A DNA stretch of 64,000 nucleotides. It comes from Azospirillum sp. RU38E (GTDB lineage: Bacteria > Pseudomonadota > Alphaproteobacteria > Azospirillales > Azospirillaceae). The position numbers and the translations under genes were made by a program. Position 1 is the stretch's first letter. The number at the start of each line of letters is the position of its first letter. Shown one piece after another: positions 32,663 through 41,823 of the stretch. A model generated the notes under the pieces. The model was not told the origin of the DNA, searched no databases, and saw nothing but the letters and a program-made list of their open reading frames with translations. The stretch covers positions 1-64,000 of the forward strand of contig NZ_FZOI01000005.1 in NCBI RefSeq assembly GCF_900188385.1, written 5' to 3'.

Positions 32663-33379
32663 ATGAGCGTTCAACAGGAACAGGATCGGGTCATGGAACT
32701 GCTGGGTATGTATTTGGATGAACATCTGGTGCTGCGCTGGCTGCACATCATCGCCATGGCCTATTGGCTGGGCGGGGAATGGGGCGTGTTCAACGCGGCG
32801 CGCAATATCGCGCGGCCCGACCTGCCGCTGGATGAGCGGCTGCGCCATATGGAAACCGCCTACCGCATCGATATTCTGGCCCGCACCGGCATCATCCTGC
32901 TGCTGCCGCTGGGGCTGCATATGGGCAATAATCTGGGTGTGCAGCCGCTGGGCGGCCCCTGGCTGGTGGGCATGTGGATTTTCGTCGCCGGCTGGCTGTC
33001 GCTGACGCTCACCGCCTTCTTCCAGCGCGGCAGCGATCTGGGCATCCTGCTGACCAAGCTGGATGAGGCGATCCGGTATTTCGTCATCCCGGCTTTGTTT
33101 CTGACCGGCGTTTATAGTCTGGTGACCGGCGGCCCCTTCACGGCACACTGGTATGCCGCCAAGGCCACCTTGTTCTCCGGCCTGCTGATCATCGGGCTGA
33201 TCCTGCGTTTCGTGATGCGCGACTGGGTGACGGATTTCCGCAAGCTGGTGTCGGGCGGCCCCAATCCGGCTGTTGAACAGAAGATGGGCTCGGCCATGGC
33301 GTTTTCCCGCAAGCTTGCCTATTTCTATTGGGCCGGCATCATCACCATGGCCTTCCTGGGCACGGTGAAGCCGATCTGA
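32663..33379 (+). CDS. Multi-pass membrane protein, CopD/DUF2269-like
   Basis: A 238-residue protein with about five to six hydrophobic segments: LVLRWLHIIAMAYWLGGEWG, GIILLLPLGLHMGNNLGV, LVGMWIFVAGWLSLTLTAFF, YFVIPALFLTGVYSLVTGG, TLFSGLLIIGLILRFVM and YFYWAGIITMAFLG. The first has the LHIIAM-W-GG pattern of CopD-like or DUF2269 proteins, where the His may bind a metal or haem. The role is unknown. It ends 20 bases before a LysR gene on the same strand, which may form a unit with it. Confidence 0.65.
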   Translation: MSVQQEQDRVMELLGMYLDEHLVLRWLHIIAMAYWLGGEWGVFNAARNIARPDLPLDERLRHMETAYRIDILARTGIILLLPLGLHMGNNLGVQPLGGPWLVGMWIFVAGWLSLTLTAFFQRGSDLGILLTKLDEAIRYFVIPALFLTGVYSLVTGGPFTAHWYAAKATLFSGLLIIGLILRFVMRDWVTDFRKLVSGGPNPAVEQKMGSAMAFSRKLAYFYWAGIITMAFLGTVKPI

Positions 33380-33399
33380 CCTTGCAGGCACAGGCCCCG

Positions 33400-34305
33400 A
33401 TGGAACTGCGTGATCTGGAATATTTCCTCACCGTGGTGGAGACGGGCAGCCTGACCCTGGCGGCCCGTCAACGGGGCCTGAGCCAGCAGGCTTTATCGAA
33501 AAGTCTGGCCCGGCTGGAGGGCGAATTGGGCGTAGCCCTGCTGGAGCGCACGCCCAAGGGCATCATGCTGACCCGCATGGGCGAGGCCTTGTTGAGCCGC
33601 GCCCAGAATGTGCTGGCGGAGGTGGCGCATTTCCGCCGCGATGTGGATGTGGCGCTGGGGCGCAGCACCACGCAATTTGCCATCGGCCTCAGCCCCATTG
33701 CCGCGTCCGGGATCGGGCGGCACGCGGTCAGCGCCCTGTTGCGGCGCTTCCCGCGCCTGGTGCTGAAGGTGGAGCCGGGGACGGCGCCGCATTTCGTGCG
33801 GCTGCTGCTGGCGGGGGAGATCGATCTGGCCGTCACCACCGGCATCCCCGGCATCGACCCGCAGATCATGGCCACCAGCTTAGGTGATGAACGCTGGCTG
33901 GTGGTGGGGCGTGTGGGCAACCCCAAGCTGGCAGCGGCCCGTTCCATCGCCGATCTGGCCGATGCCGACTGGATTTTCGGCAAGCTGCCGGACGGGCTGG
34001 ATGAACGGGTGGACCAGCATTTTATTGATGCCGGCATCCAACCCATTCAGCCGCGCATTTCCACCAGTACCAGCGATTTCGGGATGCAGATGCTGGGCAG
34101 CAGCGACATGCTGGCCATTCTGCCGCATTCCATGGTGGAAGGGGTGCCAGGACTGGTGGGGCGCGATCTGGCGGATGGGCGCTGGACCACGCCGCTGGTG
34201 CTGCTGCGCCGCCGCCGCGCCACCCTGACACCGGTGGAAACGGAGATGATCGACCTGCTGCGCCAGGAGGCGGGGCGGTTGCGGGAGATGGCGGGGGGTG
34301 GGTGA
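33400..34305 (+). CDS. LysR-family transcriptional regulator
   Basis: A 301-residue LTTR. The winged HTH is at 1-60 (MELRDLEYFLTVVETGSLTL, then QQALSKSLARLEGELGVALL), with a linker helix to about 90 and a periplasmic-binding-protein-like effector domain to 290. I start at the ATG at 33400, where the canonical LTTR N-terminus begins. The ligand is unknown. The only adjacent candidate target is the membrane protein just upstream on the same strand. Confidence 0.85.
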   Translation: MELRDLEYFLTVVETGSLTLAARQRGLSQQALSKSLARLEGELGVALLERTPKGIMLTRMGEALLSRAQNVLAEVAHFRRDVDVALGRSTTQFAIGLSPIAASGIGRHAVSALLRRFPRLVLKVEPGTAPHFVRLLLAGEIDLAVTTGIPGIDPQIMATSLGDERWLVVGRVGNPKLAAARSIADLADADWIFGKLPDGLDERVDQHFIDAGIQPIQPRISTSTSDFGMQMLGSSDMLAILPHSMVEGVPGLVGRDLADGRWTTPLVLLRRRRATLTPVETEMIDLLRQEAGRLREMAGGG

Positions 34306-34362
34306 GTGGATATTTTGCGGGATCGCCGCGGATCAGCACTCACTTGGCCGTTTGCTCCTCCA

Positions 34363-34453
34363 TGCCTCCCCCGCGGAAGCGGGGGTCCAGGGACACAGGA
34401 ACCAACGCTTCCGTGCCCTTGGCCCCTGGACCCCCGCTTTCGCGGGGGAGGCA
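34363..34453. repeat. About 90-bp double-palindrome intergenic repeat
   Basis: A core copy with the arms TGCCTCCCCCGCGGAAGCGG and CGCGGGGGAGGCA. The two hairpin loops differ (GGAA in one, TTTC in the other) and the spacer contains GGAACCAACGCTTCCGTGCC. It sits between the LysR and GntR genes, just upstream of the GntR start. Confidence 0.83.
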
Positions 34454-34513
34454 CTCCATTTTTGAAAGTGAACAATAATCTCCCGCCCCCCTGAACCCAA
34501 AAAGGAAAACCCC

Positions 34514-35239
34514 ATGCCCAGCGGTGCCGCCCCGCGTTATCAGCAGATTGCCCAGATGCTGCGGGCCCAGATCGGCAATGGCACCTATAAGGTGGGCGAT
34601 ACGCTGCCGACCGAGCATGAGCTGTGCGCGCTGTATGATATTTCCCGCCACACGGTGCGCGATGCGCTGCGCCTGCTGACCGATGAGGGGCTGGTCAGCC
34701 GCAAGCGCCGCGCCGGCACGGTGGTGACAGCCCCGCCGGAGCCGGCCATGTTCGTGCAGCCGCTGGGCGGCTTTCAAGACCTTCTGCAATATGTGCGCAG
34801 CGCCCGGCTGGGCGTCATCTATTACGGCCCCGCCCCCGCCGATGGTCTGGCCGCCACCATCCAGGTGGACCCGGCGCAATGGCGCGAACTGCGCGGCCGG
34901 CGTGGCAATGGTGCCAAGACGGTGGGCCTGACCCGCATGTTGATCCGGGGTGATTGCGCGCCCGATCCGGGGGAGATCGTGGCCGCCGCCACCGTGGCCG
35001 ATGCCATTGAGGCGCGGTTTGGCGTGGCCGCCAGCCGCATCGACCAGCAGATCAGCGCCATTGTGCTGGATAGCCTGCTGGCGCAGTTGCTGGGCACGGC
35101 CACGGGCAGTGCAGCGCTGCTGACCCGGCGGCTCTATCTCGATGCCCAGGGGCATCTGTTCCTGGCCAGCGAAACCGTCCACCCCGCCGACCGCTTCGTT
35201 TACTCCATGAGTTACAGCCGGGAGCGGGGGGAGCACTGA
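34514..35239 (+). CDS. GntR-family regulator with UTRA domain (HutC subfamily)
   Basis: A 241-residue repressor-type regulator. The N-terminal winged HTH is at about 8-70 (YQQIAQMLRAQIGNGTYKVG, TEHELCALYDISRHTVRDAL), and a C-terminal UTRA ligand-binding domain spans about 95-235. The start at 34514 has AAAAGGAAAA upstream. It converges on ada, ending three bases from it. Its target genes are not evident, because the upstream neighbours are a repeat and an unrelated LysR gene. Confidence 0.85.
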   Translation: MPSGAAPRYQQIAQMLRAQIGNGTYKVGDTLPTEHELCALYDISRHTVRDALRLLTDEGLVSRKRRAGTVVTAPPEPAMFVQPLGGFQDLLQYVRSARLGVIYYGPAPADGLAATIQVDPAQWRELRGRRGNGAKTVGLTRMLIRGDCAPDPGEIVAAATVADAIEARFGVAASRIDQQISAIVLDSLLAQLLGTATGSAALLTRRLYLDAQGHLFLASETVHPADRFVYSMSYSRERGEH

Positions 35240-35242
35240 GCT

Positions 35243-36307
35243 TCACCCCTCCGCCTCCGCCGCCAGCAAAGCGCGTTTGCGGTCCACGCCCCAGCGATAG
35301 CCCGACAGATTGCCATCATGGCGCACCACGCGATGGCAGGGGATGGCCACGGCGATCTTGTTGGCAGCACAGGCCTGGGCCACAGCGCGCACGGCCTTGG
35401 GCTCCCCGATGCGGGCGGCGATGTCGGCATAGCTGGCGGTCTGGCCCACCGGGATTTCCCGCAAGGCCTGCCAGACCCGTTGCTGAAAGGCTGTCCCCTG
35501 CACATCCAGCGGCAGATCCAGCCCCAGGCGCGGTGCTTCGACAAAGCCCACCACGCGGGCGACCAGCCGTTCAAATTCGCCATCCCCACCCACCAGATGG
35601 GCGCGGGGGAAACGGTCCTGCAGATCACGCAGCAGCGCATCCGGGTCATCCCCCAGGGTGATGGCGCAGATGCCCTTGTCCGAACAGGCGACCAGCAGCG
35701 CGCCCAGCGCGCACTGGGCCAGGGCAAAGCGGATGGAGACATCCTGGCCGCCGCGCTTGAACCGGGTGGGGGTCATGCCCAGCAACTGGTCGGATTTCTC
35801 GTAAAACCGGCTGTTGGCGTTGAAACCGGCCTCGTAAATGGCGCGGGTGACGCTGCCCCCGGCATCGGTCAGTTCGGCCCGCACCCGGCGGGCCTGTTGC
35901 GCCGTGGCATATTGCTTGGGCGTCAGGCCGGTGACGGCCTTGAACTGGCGGTGAAAGTAAAACGGGCTCCAGCCCATCTGGGTCGCCAGATCGTCCAGCC
36001 GGGGCGGGGTTTCCGCCGCTTCGATCCGGCGGCAGGCTTCCGCCACGATGGCGGCATTGGCGGCGGCCAGCGACGGACCGCGCGGGTTGCAGCGCCGGCA
36101 GGGACGCAGGCCCGCCGCCTCTGCCGCCGCACAGCTTGCATGGAAACTGACATTGCCCGGCTTGGGCAGGCGTGACGGGCAGGTGGGGCGGCAATAGACC
36201 CCGGTGGTCTTCACCCCATAGAAAAACTGCCCCTCTGCCGCCGGATCGCGGGCCAGCAGCTGGGCCCAGCGGGGGTCTTGTTCAATGCGGGCGGGCTGGT
36301 CGGTCAT
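35243..36307 (-). CDS. ada: Ada: methylated-DNA repair protein and transcriptional activator
   Basis: A 354-residue bifunctional protein. The N-terminal zinc domain has C39, C43, C70 and C73 ([21 protein letters not shown]), where the first Cys accepts methyl groups from phosphotriesters. An AraC-type HTH region follows (about 85-180, [20 protein letters not shown]). The C-terminal O6-methylguanine methyltransferase domain has the PCHRVV active site with Cys324. These positions parallel E. coli Ada closely. The ATG at 36307 was chosen because AAGGA is nine bases upstream. It repairs alkylated DNA and activates the adaptive response. No alkB neighbour is present. Confidence 0.95.
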   Translation of the reverse strand: MTDQPARIEQDPRWAQLLARDPAAEGQFFYGVKTTGVYCRPTCPSRLPKPGNVSFHASCAAAEAAGLRPCRRCNPRGPSLAAANAAIVAEACRRIEAAETPPRLDDLATQMGWSPFYFHRQFKAVTGLTPKQYATAQQARRVRAELTDAGGSVTRAIYEAGFNANSRFYEKSDQLLGMTPTRFKRGGQDVSIRFALAQCALGALLVACSDKGICAITLGDDPDALLRDLQDRFPRAHLVGGDGEFERLVARVVGFVEAPRLGLDLPLDVQGTAFQQRVWQALREIPVGQTASYADIAARIGEPKAVRAVAQACAANKIAVAIPCHRVVRHDGNLSGYRWGVDRKRALLAAEAEG

Positions 36308-36490
36308 GGCTGGCATTCCTTCGCGTTGTCATGGCCACTGTCATAGCAGGCCCCTGCCCGCCCCCCACTCCGCCGCTTGCTCTCAAATCCCCCGCCGCAG
36401 TTCCAGGGCAAAAAACGGAGCGCGGCGGGGCCGTCCCTGCCGCCATGGTCGCGCCTTCATTGACCATAAACCAACAAGGGATCAGCAAAC

Positions 36491-37255
36491 ATGACACAGC
36501 TTGCGGGCAAGGTCGCCATCATCACCGGTGCCAGTTCCGGTATCGGCCAGGCGGCAGCACGCCTGTTCGCCCGGCAAGGCGCCCGGCTGGTGCTTGTCGC
36601 CCGGCGGGAAGCCGCCCTGGCCGAACTGGCGGCGGAAATCAGCGCGGCGGGCGGCGAGGCGGCATTGGTCGCCGGCGATGTGGCCGAGGAGGCAACGGCC
36701 GTGGCGGCGGTGAAAATGGCGGTGGAGCGGTTCGGCGGGCTGGACATCGCCTTCAACAATGCCGGCACCATGGGGGAGACCGCACCGCTGGCGGGCCTGA
36801 GCCTGGAGAATTGGCGCCATGTGCTGGATGTCAACCTGACCAGCGCCTTCCTGGCCGCGCGCTATCAGGTTCTGGCCATGCTGGAACGCGGCGGCGGATC
36901 GCTGATCTTCACCTCCAGCTTTGTCGGCCATACGGTGGGCTTTCCCGGCATGGCCGCCTATGCGGCCGCCAAGGCGGGGCTGGGCGGGCTGGTGCAGGTG
37001 ATCGCGGCGGAATATGGGCCGCATAAGATCCGCGCCAATGCCCTGTTGCCCGGCGGCACCGACACGCCCATGGGCAGGGCGGCGGCAGCCACGCCGGAAG
37101 CACGGCAGTTCGTGGAGGGGCTCCACGCGCTGAAACGGCTGGCGGACCCGGCGGAAATCGCCCAGGCGGCGCTCTATCTGGCATCGGATGCCGCCAGCTT
37201 CGTCACCGGTACCAGCCTGCTGGTGGATGGCGGGGTGTCCATCACGCGGGGGTGA
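36491..37255 (+). CDS. Short-chain dehydrogenase/reductase (SDR)
   Basis: A 254-residue classical SDR. The cofactor motif TGASSGIG is at 12-19, an NNAG motif stabilises the fold, and the catalytic Tyr157-x3-Lys161 (YAAAK) and an upstream Ser (FTSSFVGH) are intact. It is an NAD(P)-dependent oxidoreductase of the FabG or glucose-dehydrogenase type; the substrate is unknown. The start has AAGGGATC about 8 bases upstream. It is divergent from ada but has no obvious relation to it. Confidence 0.88.
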   Translation: MTQLAGKVAIITGASSGIGQAAARLFARQGARLVLVARREAALAELAAEISAAGGEAALVAGDVAEEATAVAAVKMAVERFGGLDIAFNNAGTMGETAPLAGLSLENWRHVLDVNLTSAFLAARYQVLAMLERGGGSLIFTSSFVGHTVGFPGMAAYAAAKAGLGGLVQVIAAEYGPHKIRANALLPGGTDTPMGRAAAATPEARQFVEGLHALKRLADPAEIAQAALYLASDAASFVTGTSLLVDGGVSITRG

Positions 37256-37263
37256 GTCTGTTT

Positions 37264-37316
37264 TGTCCTCAGCCGGCGGTCGCCGGCCTCAAAGGGGCAT
37301 CAACATGCCCCTTGGT
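37264..37316. repeat. Modular hairpin repeat, partial copy
   Basis: GTCCTCAGCCGGCGGTCGCC, GGCCTC, then a hairpin CAAAGGGGCAT/ATGCCCCTTGG (37290-37315). It lies between the convergent 3' ends of the SDR and diguanylate cyclase genes, 11 bases from the latter's stop. Confidence 0.68.
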
Positions 37317-37326
37317 TTCCCTGTCC

Positions 37327-38502
37327 TCAGGCGACAGGGGCGGCGGCGGCCTCCACCCGGTTGCGGCCGCCGCGTTTGGCGTTGTAAAGCGCCTCATCCG
37401 CTGCCTTTATCAGCCTTTCCCAGGGCAGGCCGGGGGCAAGGGTAGCGTGGCCGATGCTGACGGTGCAGGACAAAGCCCCCTCATCCCCCTCCACCTGCAA
37501 CAGCGCCACCGCCGCCCGCACCCGCTCCGCCACGGCCGCCGCCGTGGCCGCATCAGCATCGGGCAACATGATGGCAAATTCCTCACCCCCCACGCGGGCC
37601 ACCATGTCACCGGTCCGCACCCCGTCGGTCAATGCCCCCGCGACCGCCTTCAGCAGCCGGTCACCCATGCCGTGGCCCCAACGGTCATTGACGCTTTTGA
37701 AATGGTCGATATCCACCATCAGCACACTGAGCGGCGCGCGCCGTGAAGCGGCACGGCCGATCAGCCGTTCCGCCTTTTCCCACAGGGCACGGCGGTTGGC
37801 CACCCCGGTCAGCGGATCCTCCGTCGCCTGCCGCACCAGCGTCGCCTCCAGCCGGCGACCAATCATCCAGAGAAAACCCACCGTCATGGTGAAGGTGATG
37901 ACCGACCGCAGCAGCAGGGAGATGGCAGAGGTCGGATCGGTCAGCGACCCCAGCAAAGCAGCATCCGGCCGCAGCGCCCAAGCCGTTTGCCAGACCACCC
38001 GGACCAGCAGGAGCAACACCCAGAGCAACTGGAAACCCGCCACCATCCAGGCAGCCGGGCGCAGCCAGGGCTCCGCCCGGCGCAGCAACAGCCAGCTGCC
38101 CATCCCGGCCAGCAAGGCCCGCGACAGGCAGCCCAGCACGATATTGAGGGAGAGATTATATTCCACCGCCAGCGTGAAGGCGACCTTGCCCAGCGACAGC
38201 AAAGCCGCCGGCAGCAGCGGCCAGAGATCACGCCTGGAACCGCCCAGCAAGCGATGCAGGCTGAGAAAGGCGATAGCCGCCCCCAAATCGAGTAGCAGAT
38301 TACCGCCCAGGCTGAAATAGGCATCCAGACTGGGGGAGGGGCGCTGGACCAGGACAATGAACCCAGCCGCATAGACCAAGTTCGACAGCCCCCACAGGGA
38401 CAGTGCCGCCCCTGCCCGTAATGATCGCCCCGCCACAAACAGACAGACACCGGCCGTCAGATGCAAAAGCACATTGACCAGCAACAGGGTCACCACACTC
38501 AT
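37327..38502 (-). CDS. Membrane-bound diguanylate cyclase (GGDEF)
   Basis: A 391-residue protein. About six hydrophobic segments fill residues 1-200 (VVTLLLVNVLLHLTAGVCLF onwards), and a C-terminal GGDEF domain follows. The active-site signature is GGEEF at 305-309, preceded by an inhibitory I-site RTGD at 296-299, and VDIDHFKSVNDRWGHGMGD carries a metal-binding Asp. It should make c-di-GMP with product feedback. The membrane region is not a recognised sensor type. PilZ and degenerate EAL genes occur elsewhere in the window, so a link to motility is plausible. Confidence 0.9.
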   Translation of the reverse strand: MSVVTLLLVNVLLHLTAGVCLFVAGRSLRAGAALSLWGLSNLVYAAGFIVLVQRPSPSLDAYFSLGGNLLLDLGAAIAFLSLHRLLGGSRRDLWPLLPAALLSLGKVAFTLAVEYNLSLNIVLGCLSRALLAGMGSWLLLRRAEPWLRPAAWMVAGFQLLWVLLLLVRVVWQTAWALRPDAALLGSLTDPTSAISLLLRSVITFTMTVGFLWMIGRRLEATLVRQATEDPLTGVANRRALWEKAERLIGRAASRRAPLSVLMVDIDHFKSVNDRWGHGMGDRLLKAVAGALTDGVRTGDMVARVGGEEFAIMLPDADAATAAAVAERVRAAVALLQVEGDEGALSCTVSIGHATLAPGLPWERLIKAADEALYNAKRGGRNRVEAAAAPVA

Positions 38503-38627
38503 AATGCCCCCAGGGTATGCACCCCGCTATCCCCACAAATCAAAATGCATTTTAGGGAATTTTATTTCCCACAATCATTGAGCGAAGAAATGATAACATC
38601 ATAAGGGGATCAGAGACAATCGCCGGC

Positions 38628-39068
38628 TCAGGAATTACCGGCGGCAGGGGCGTGCGCGGTGCGCAGGAAGGTCAGGACTTCCACCACCAGCCGGCCCCAG
38701 ATTTCCAGGCTGGCCAGAATCTGGTCGCCGCTGATGCCCACGGCCAGCACATCCATTTCCAACACCAGGAAATCATCGCGCTGGAACAGGCGGCCGAAAC
38801 GCTTCTGCCGGTTCCATTCATTCAGGATATTGCCGTCCACCGGCTTTTCGGTCTGAACCATCAGATTGAAGCTGAAATCGCCATGGCGCTGCCCGTCATC
38901 GGCCTGCATCAGGCCGCCGGGGCGCACATTGAAGGCCAGCCCGCCAATGGAAGAACGCAGCACCGGCGCACCATTGGGCAGCGTCTCCAGCGTCGCCGAC
39001 AGGCCCAGCCGTTCCATGGCCGTTTCAAGATCGGCGATGGCAACGCCGCGCAGCAACTTATCCAACAT
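38628..39068 (-). CDS. YbjN-domain protein
   Basis: A 146-residue protein of the YbjN / type III secretion chaperone-like fold. It has an N-terminal helix (MLDKLLRGVAIADLETAMER), strands around VLRSSIGGLAFNVRPGG, and GDFSFNLMVQTEK followed by LNEWNRQKRFGRLF, which is characteristic of YbjN (the N-W-N-x-FGR region). YbjN proteins affect motility and stress responses in enterobacteria; the mechanism is unclear. I chose the ATG at 39068 over a GTG one codon earlier. Confidence 0.75.
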   Translation of the reverse strand: MLDKLLRGVAIADLETAMERLGLSATLETLPNGAPVLRSSIGGLAFNVRPGGLMQADDGQRHGDFSFNLMVQTEKPVDGNILNEWNRQKRFGRLFQRDDFLVLEMDVLAVGISGDQILASLEIWGRLVVEVLTFLRTAHAPAAGNS

Positions 39069-39141
39069 CACTTATATCCTCTACCGAAGCTTTGTGGGCG
39101 CAAGGTAGAGCCGCCAGGGCAGACGGGGAACCCCCTTTTAA

Positions 39142-39285
39142 TAGCAAGAGCCATGGATCATGGCTCTTGCTATATGCTTGTTCCCTCAATCGCCGGGCGC
39201 TGCCTCCGGCAGCTCGGGCTTACGCGGGCACGTGCCCGCGGGCCGGCGGTCACCGGCCTCCAAGGGTCATGGGACATGCCCCTTG
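39142..39285. repeat. Modular hairpin repeat, full copy
   Basis: Hairpin 1, TAGCAAGAGCCATG with its inverse CATGGCTCTTGCTA, occupies 39142-39172. The core CCCTCAATCGCCGGGCGCTG leads through a GGGCACGTGCCC palindrome to CGGCGGTCACCGGCCTC. Hairpin 2, CCAAGGGTCATGGGACATGC followed by CCCTTGG, is at 39260-39285. It ends just before the MFS gene stop. Confidence 0.75.
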
Positions 39286-39288
39286 GTG

Positions 39289-40731
39289 TCAGGTCCCGCG
39301 CTTCAGGGCAGGCAGGAAAAAGCAGGCCAGCAGAGCCAGCGCGAACAGCAGCAGCAACAGCCGGAAGGCATCCTGAAAGGCGTGGGCCAGTGCTGTCGGC
39401 CCCAGCAGACCGGCGGCAAGATGGCTGGCCTCCCGCAGGGAAATCAGGCTGTTCAGCCCGGCAATGGCCACCGCCCCGCCCAACATGCGCACCAGATTGA
39501 AAATGCCGCTGGCATCAGGCACCAGCCGGGGGCTGATACGGGCGAAGCTAAGGAAACTGACCGGCGGGAAGATGAAGGAGATGGCGATGGCGCGCAGCAC
39601 CTGCGGGCCGGTGAAATCCCCCTGCCCCCAGCCGGTGCCAACCCCAGCCAGCCACCAGGATGCCGCCAGGAAACAGGCCAGCGCCAGCCCCAGCAGCAGG
39701 CGCGGTTCCACCCGGTCGCTGGCCCAGCCGACCAGTGGGGTGAGGACGAGCTGCGCCAGACCGGAAACCCCCATGACGACGCCGATGGTGACGGGGTCGA
39801 AATGCAGCACCCGGTCCATGAACAGCACCTGCAAAAACACGGTGCCGAACAGGCCCACCCCGATCAGGGTGGAATATAAGCTGCCGATGATGAAAAGCGG
39901 CTGGCGGAAGGGCGCCATATCCAGCACCGGATGCCGGGCAAACCGCAGCCGCAGGCCCAGCAACAGCGCAGAGACAAGGGCCACGGTGCTGGACAGGGCG
40001 ATGGTTACGCTGTCGAACCAGCCATGCCGGTGCCCTTCCTCCAGCACATAGAGGCCGGCGCCCAGCGCCAGGGTCAGCAACAGCGTGCCCGTCAGGTCGA
40101 TATGGCGGGCCAGCGACCAGTCGGGCTTGTCCCAATTGATGCTGTACCAGCCGATCAGCATGATCAGCGGCGCGGGGAAGACATTGATCAGGAACAGCCA
40201 GTGCCAGGACAAAGCCGCCGTGACCAGACCGCCCAGCGTCGGCCCGAAGGTGGGGGCCAGCGTGCCCAGCACGGTGACGGCCGCCATGGCCGCGCCGCGC
40301 CTGCCATCGGGGAACAGGCGGAACACGGCCACGAAGATGGCCGGCACCATGGAGCCGCCCATGAAACCCTGGATGGCGCGGCCCACCACCATGGTTTCCA
40401 TGCTGCTGGCAAAGGCACAGCCGATGCTGGCCAGCGCAAAGCCGGCGGCGGAGAGCATGAACAAGTATCGGCTGGACAGGATGCGCGTCAGCATCCCGGT
40501 CAGCGGGATCATCAGCACCTCGCCAATCAGATAGCTGGTCTGGACCCAGCTGATCTGATCGGCGCTGGCCTTCAACCCATCGCGGATGGGGCCGAGCGAG
40601 GCGGCGACGATCTGGACATTCAAGATGGCCAGGAACATGCCCAGCCCCAAGGCGCCAAAGCCCGCCATCTGGCGACGGCTAGGCATCTGGCCGGCGGCTG
40701 GGGGAGAGTCAGTGCCCGAACCAAGGGTCAT
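39289..40731 (-). CDS. MFS drug-efflux transporter, DHA2 (EmrB) family
   Basis: A 480-residue, 14-TM proton-driven exporter. It has GMFLAILNVQIVAASLGPIR in TM1, WVQTSYLIGEVLMIPLTGML, the MFS motif-C-like segment FGPTLGGLVTAALSWHWLFL, and further TM segments to the C-terminus. DHA2 pumps expel drugs, dyes or toxic metabolites, and EmrB partners with an EmrA membrane-fusion protein that is not seen here. The start is uncertain. The ATG at 40731 lies inside the hairpin of a modular repeat, with AAGGG upstream; the next ATG at 40686 has no visible ribosome site. Confidence 0.85.
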   Translation of the reverse strand: MTLGSGTDSPPAAGQMPSRRQMAGFGALGLGMFLAILNVQIVAASLGPIRDGLKASADQISWVQTSYLIGEVLMIPLTGMLTRILSSRYLFMLSAAGFALASIGCAFASSMETMVVGRAIQGFMGGSMVPAIFVAVFRLFPDGRRGAAMAAVTVLGTLAPTFGPTLGGLVTAALSWHWLFLINVFPAPLIMLIGWYSINWDKPDWSLARHIDLTGTLLLTLALGAGLYVLEEGHRHGWFDSVTIALSSTVALVSALLLGLRLRFARHPVLDMAPFRQPLFIIGSLYSTLIGVGLFGTVFLQVLFMDRVLHFDPVTIGVVMGVSGLAQLVLTPLVGWASDRVEPRLLLGLALACFLAASWWLAGVGTGWGQGDFTGPQVLRAIAISFIFPPVSFLSFARISPRLVPDASGIFNLVRMLGGAVAIAGLNSLISLREASHLAAGLLGPTALAHAFQDAFRLLLLLFALALLACFFLPALKRGT

Positions 40732-40867
40732 GCCCAATGACCCTTGGAGGCCGCCGACCGGCGGCCCGCGCACGCGTGTGCGCGCAAGCCAAGCCGCCGG
40801 ATGGCGGCGCCCGGCGCTTGAGGGAAAAAGGGAGTATCAAGAGGCATGGAACATGACTCTTGATACT
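40728..40867 (-). repeat. Modular hairpin repeat, full copy in reverse orientation
   Basis: Read on the minus strand: hairpin 1 (AGTATCAAGAG with its inverse CTCTTGATACT, 40833-40867) abuts the stop of the downstream lyase gene. The core CCCTCAAGCGCCGGGCGCCG and GGCCGCCGGTCGGCGGCCTC follow. Hairpin 2, CCAAGGGTCATTGGGCATGA followed by CCCTTGG, covers the possible MFS start codon. Confidence 0.75.
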
Positions 40868-41820
40868 CACATTTCATGCGGGGGATAGGGGGCGCCGGCG
40901 ACGAAGCCCTTGGGCAGGCCGGCATCGGGTGTGAAGCCGTACAGTTCTGTTTCCGGCAGGGCCTGTTTCACGATATCCCGCACGGCCAGCAGCTTTTCCA
41001 GGTCGATGCCGGTGTCAAAGCCCATGGCGGCCAGCATGAAGACCAGATCTTCGGTGACGATATTGCCCGACGCACCGGGTGCAAAGGGACAGCCGCCGAT
41101 GCCGCCCAGCGAGGCATCCAGGGTGGTGATCCCCTCTTCCAGCGCCACCAGCGCATTGGCTAGACCCAGACCGCGCGTATTATGCAGATGCACGCCGCTG
41201 CAGGCATGGTCGCCCACCACACCGCGCACGGCGCGGATCATGGAACGCAGCTGGGCCGGGTTGGCGTAACCGGTGGTATCGGACAGGCCCACCTCATCAC
41301 AGCCGGCCTTCATCAGGGCCTCAGCGATTTCCAGCACCTTTTTCTGCGGCACCACCCCTTCCAGGGTGCAGCCAAAGGCGGTGGAAAGCCCGCCTTCGAA
41401 TTTGGGCCGGCTGTCCGCTGGCAGGGCCTTGATACGCTCGGCAATGGCCGCCGTTTCTTCCAGCATCTGCGCATGGGTACGGCGGACATTGCGCAGGGAA
41501 TGGGTTTCCGACACCGACAGCGGGATGGTGATCTTATGCGCACCCGCCGCAATGGCCGCTTCCGCCCCCTTAAGATTTGGCACAAGAACGGCCACCGTCA
41601 GGCCCGGAATGGTGCGGGCATAGGCCACGATTTCCGCCGTATCGGCCAGTTGCGGCAGCACCTTGGCCGGGACGAAGGAACCAACCTCAATCTCCCGCAC
41701 GCCGGATGCTGCCTCTGCCGCGATCCAGGCCTTCTTCGCCTCGGTCGGCATGATCGGGGTGATGCTCTGCAGCCCGTCGCGGGGGCCAACCTCAGAGATT
41801 TCGATGAAGGTGCCGGCCAT
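40867..41820 (-). CDS. HMG-CoA-lyase-like DRE-TIM metallolyase
   Basis: A 317-residue TIM-barrel lyase. EVGPRDGLQS near the N-terminus holds the catalytic Arg and metal Asp, HLHNTRGLGLANALVALEEG holds the metal His pair and Asn, and GGCPFAPGASGN carries the active-site Cys loop typical of hydroxymethylglutaryl-CoA lyase. The family cleaves 3-hydroxy-3-methyl acyl-CoAs into acetyl-CoA and a keto acid. In this operon, with a CoA-transferase and a LeuCD-like hydratase, cleavage of citramalyl-CoA or a related methylmalyl-CoA to acetyl-CoA and pyruvate is a reasonable guess. True HMG-CoA lyase activity in leucine breakdown is the alternative. Confidence 0.82.
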   Translation of the reverse strand: MAGTFIEISEVGPRDGLQSITPIMPTEAKKAWIAAEAASGVREIEVGSFVPAKVLPQLADTAEIVAYARTIPGLTVAVLVPNLKGAEAAIAAGAHKITIPLSVSETHSLRNVRRTHAQMLEETAAIAERIKALPADSRPKFEGGLSTAFGCTLEGVVPQKKVLEIAEALMKAGCDEVGLSDTTGYANPAQLRSMIRAVRGVVGDHACSGVHLHNTRGLGLANALVALEEGITTLDASLGGIGGCPFAPGASGNIVTEDLVFMLAAMGFDTGIDLEKLLAVRDIVKQALPETELYGFTPDAGLPKGFVAGAPYPPHEM

Positions 41821-41823
41821 GGC

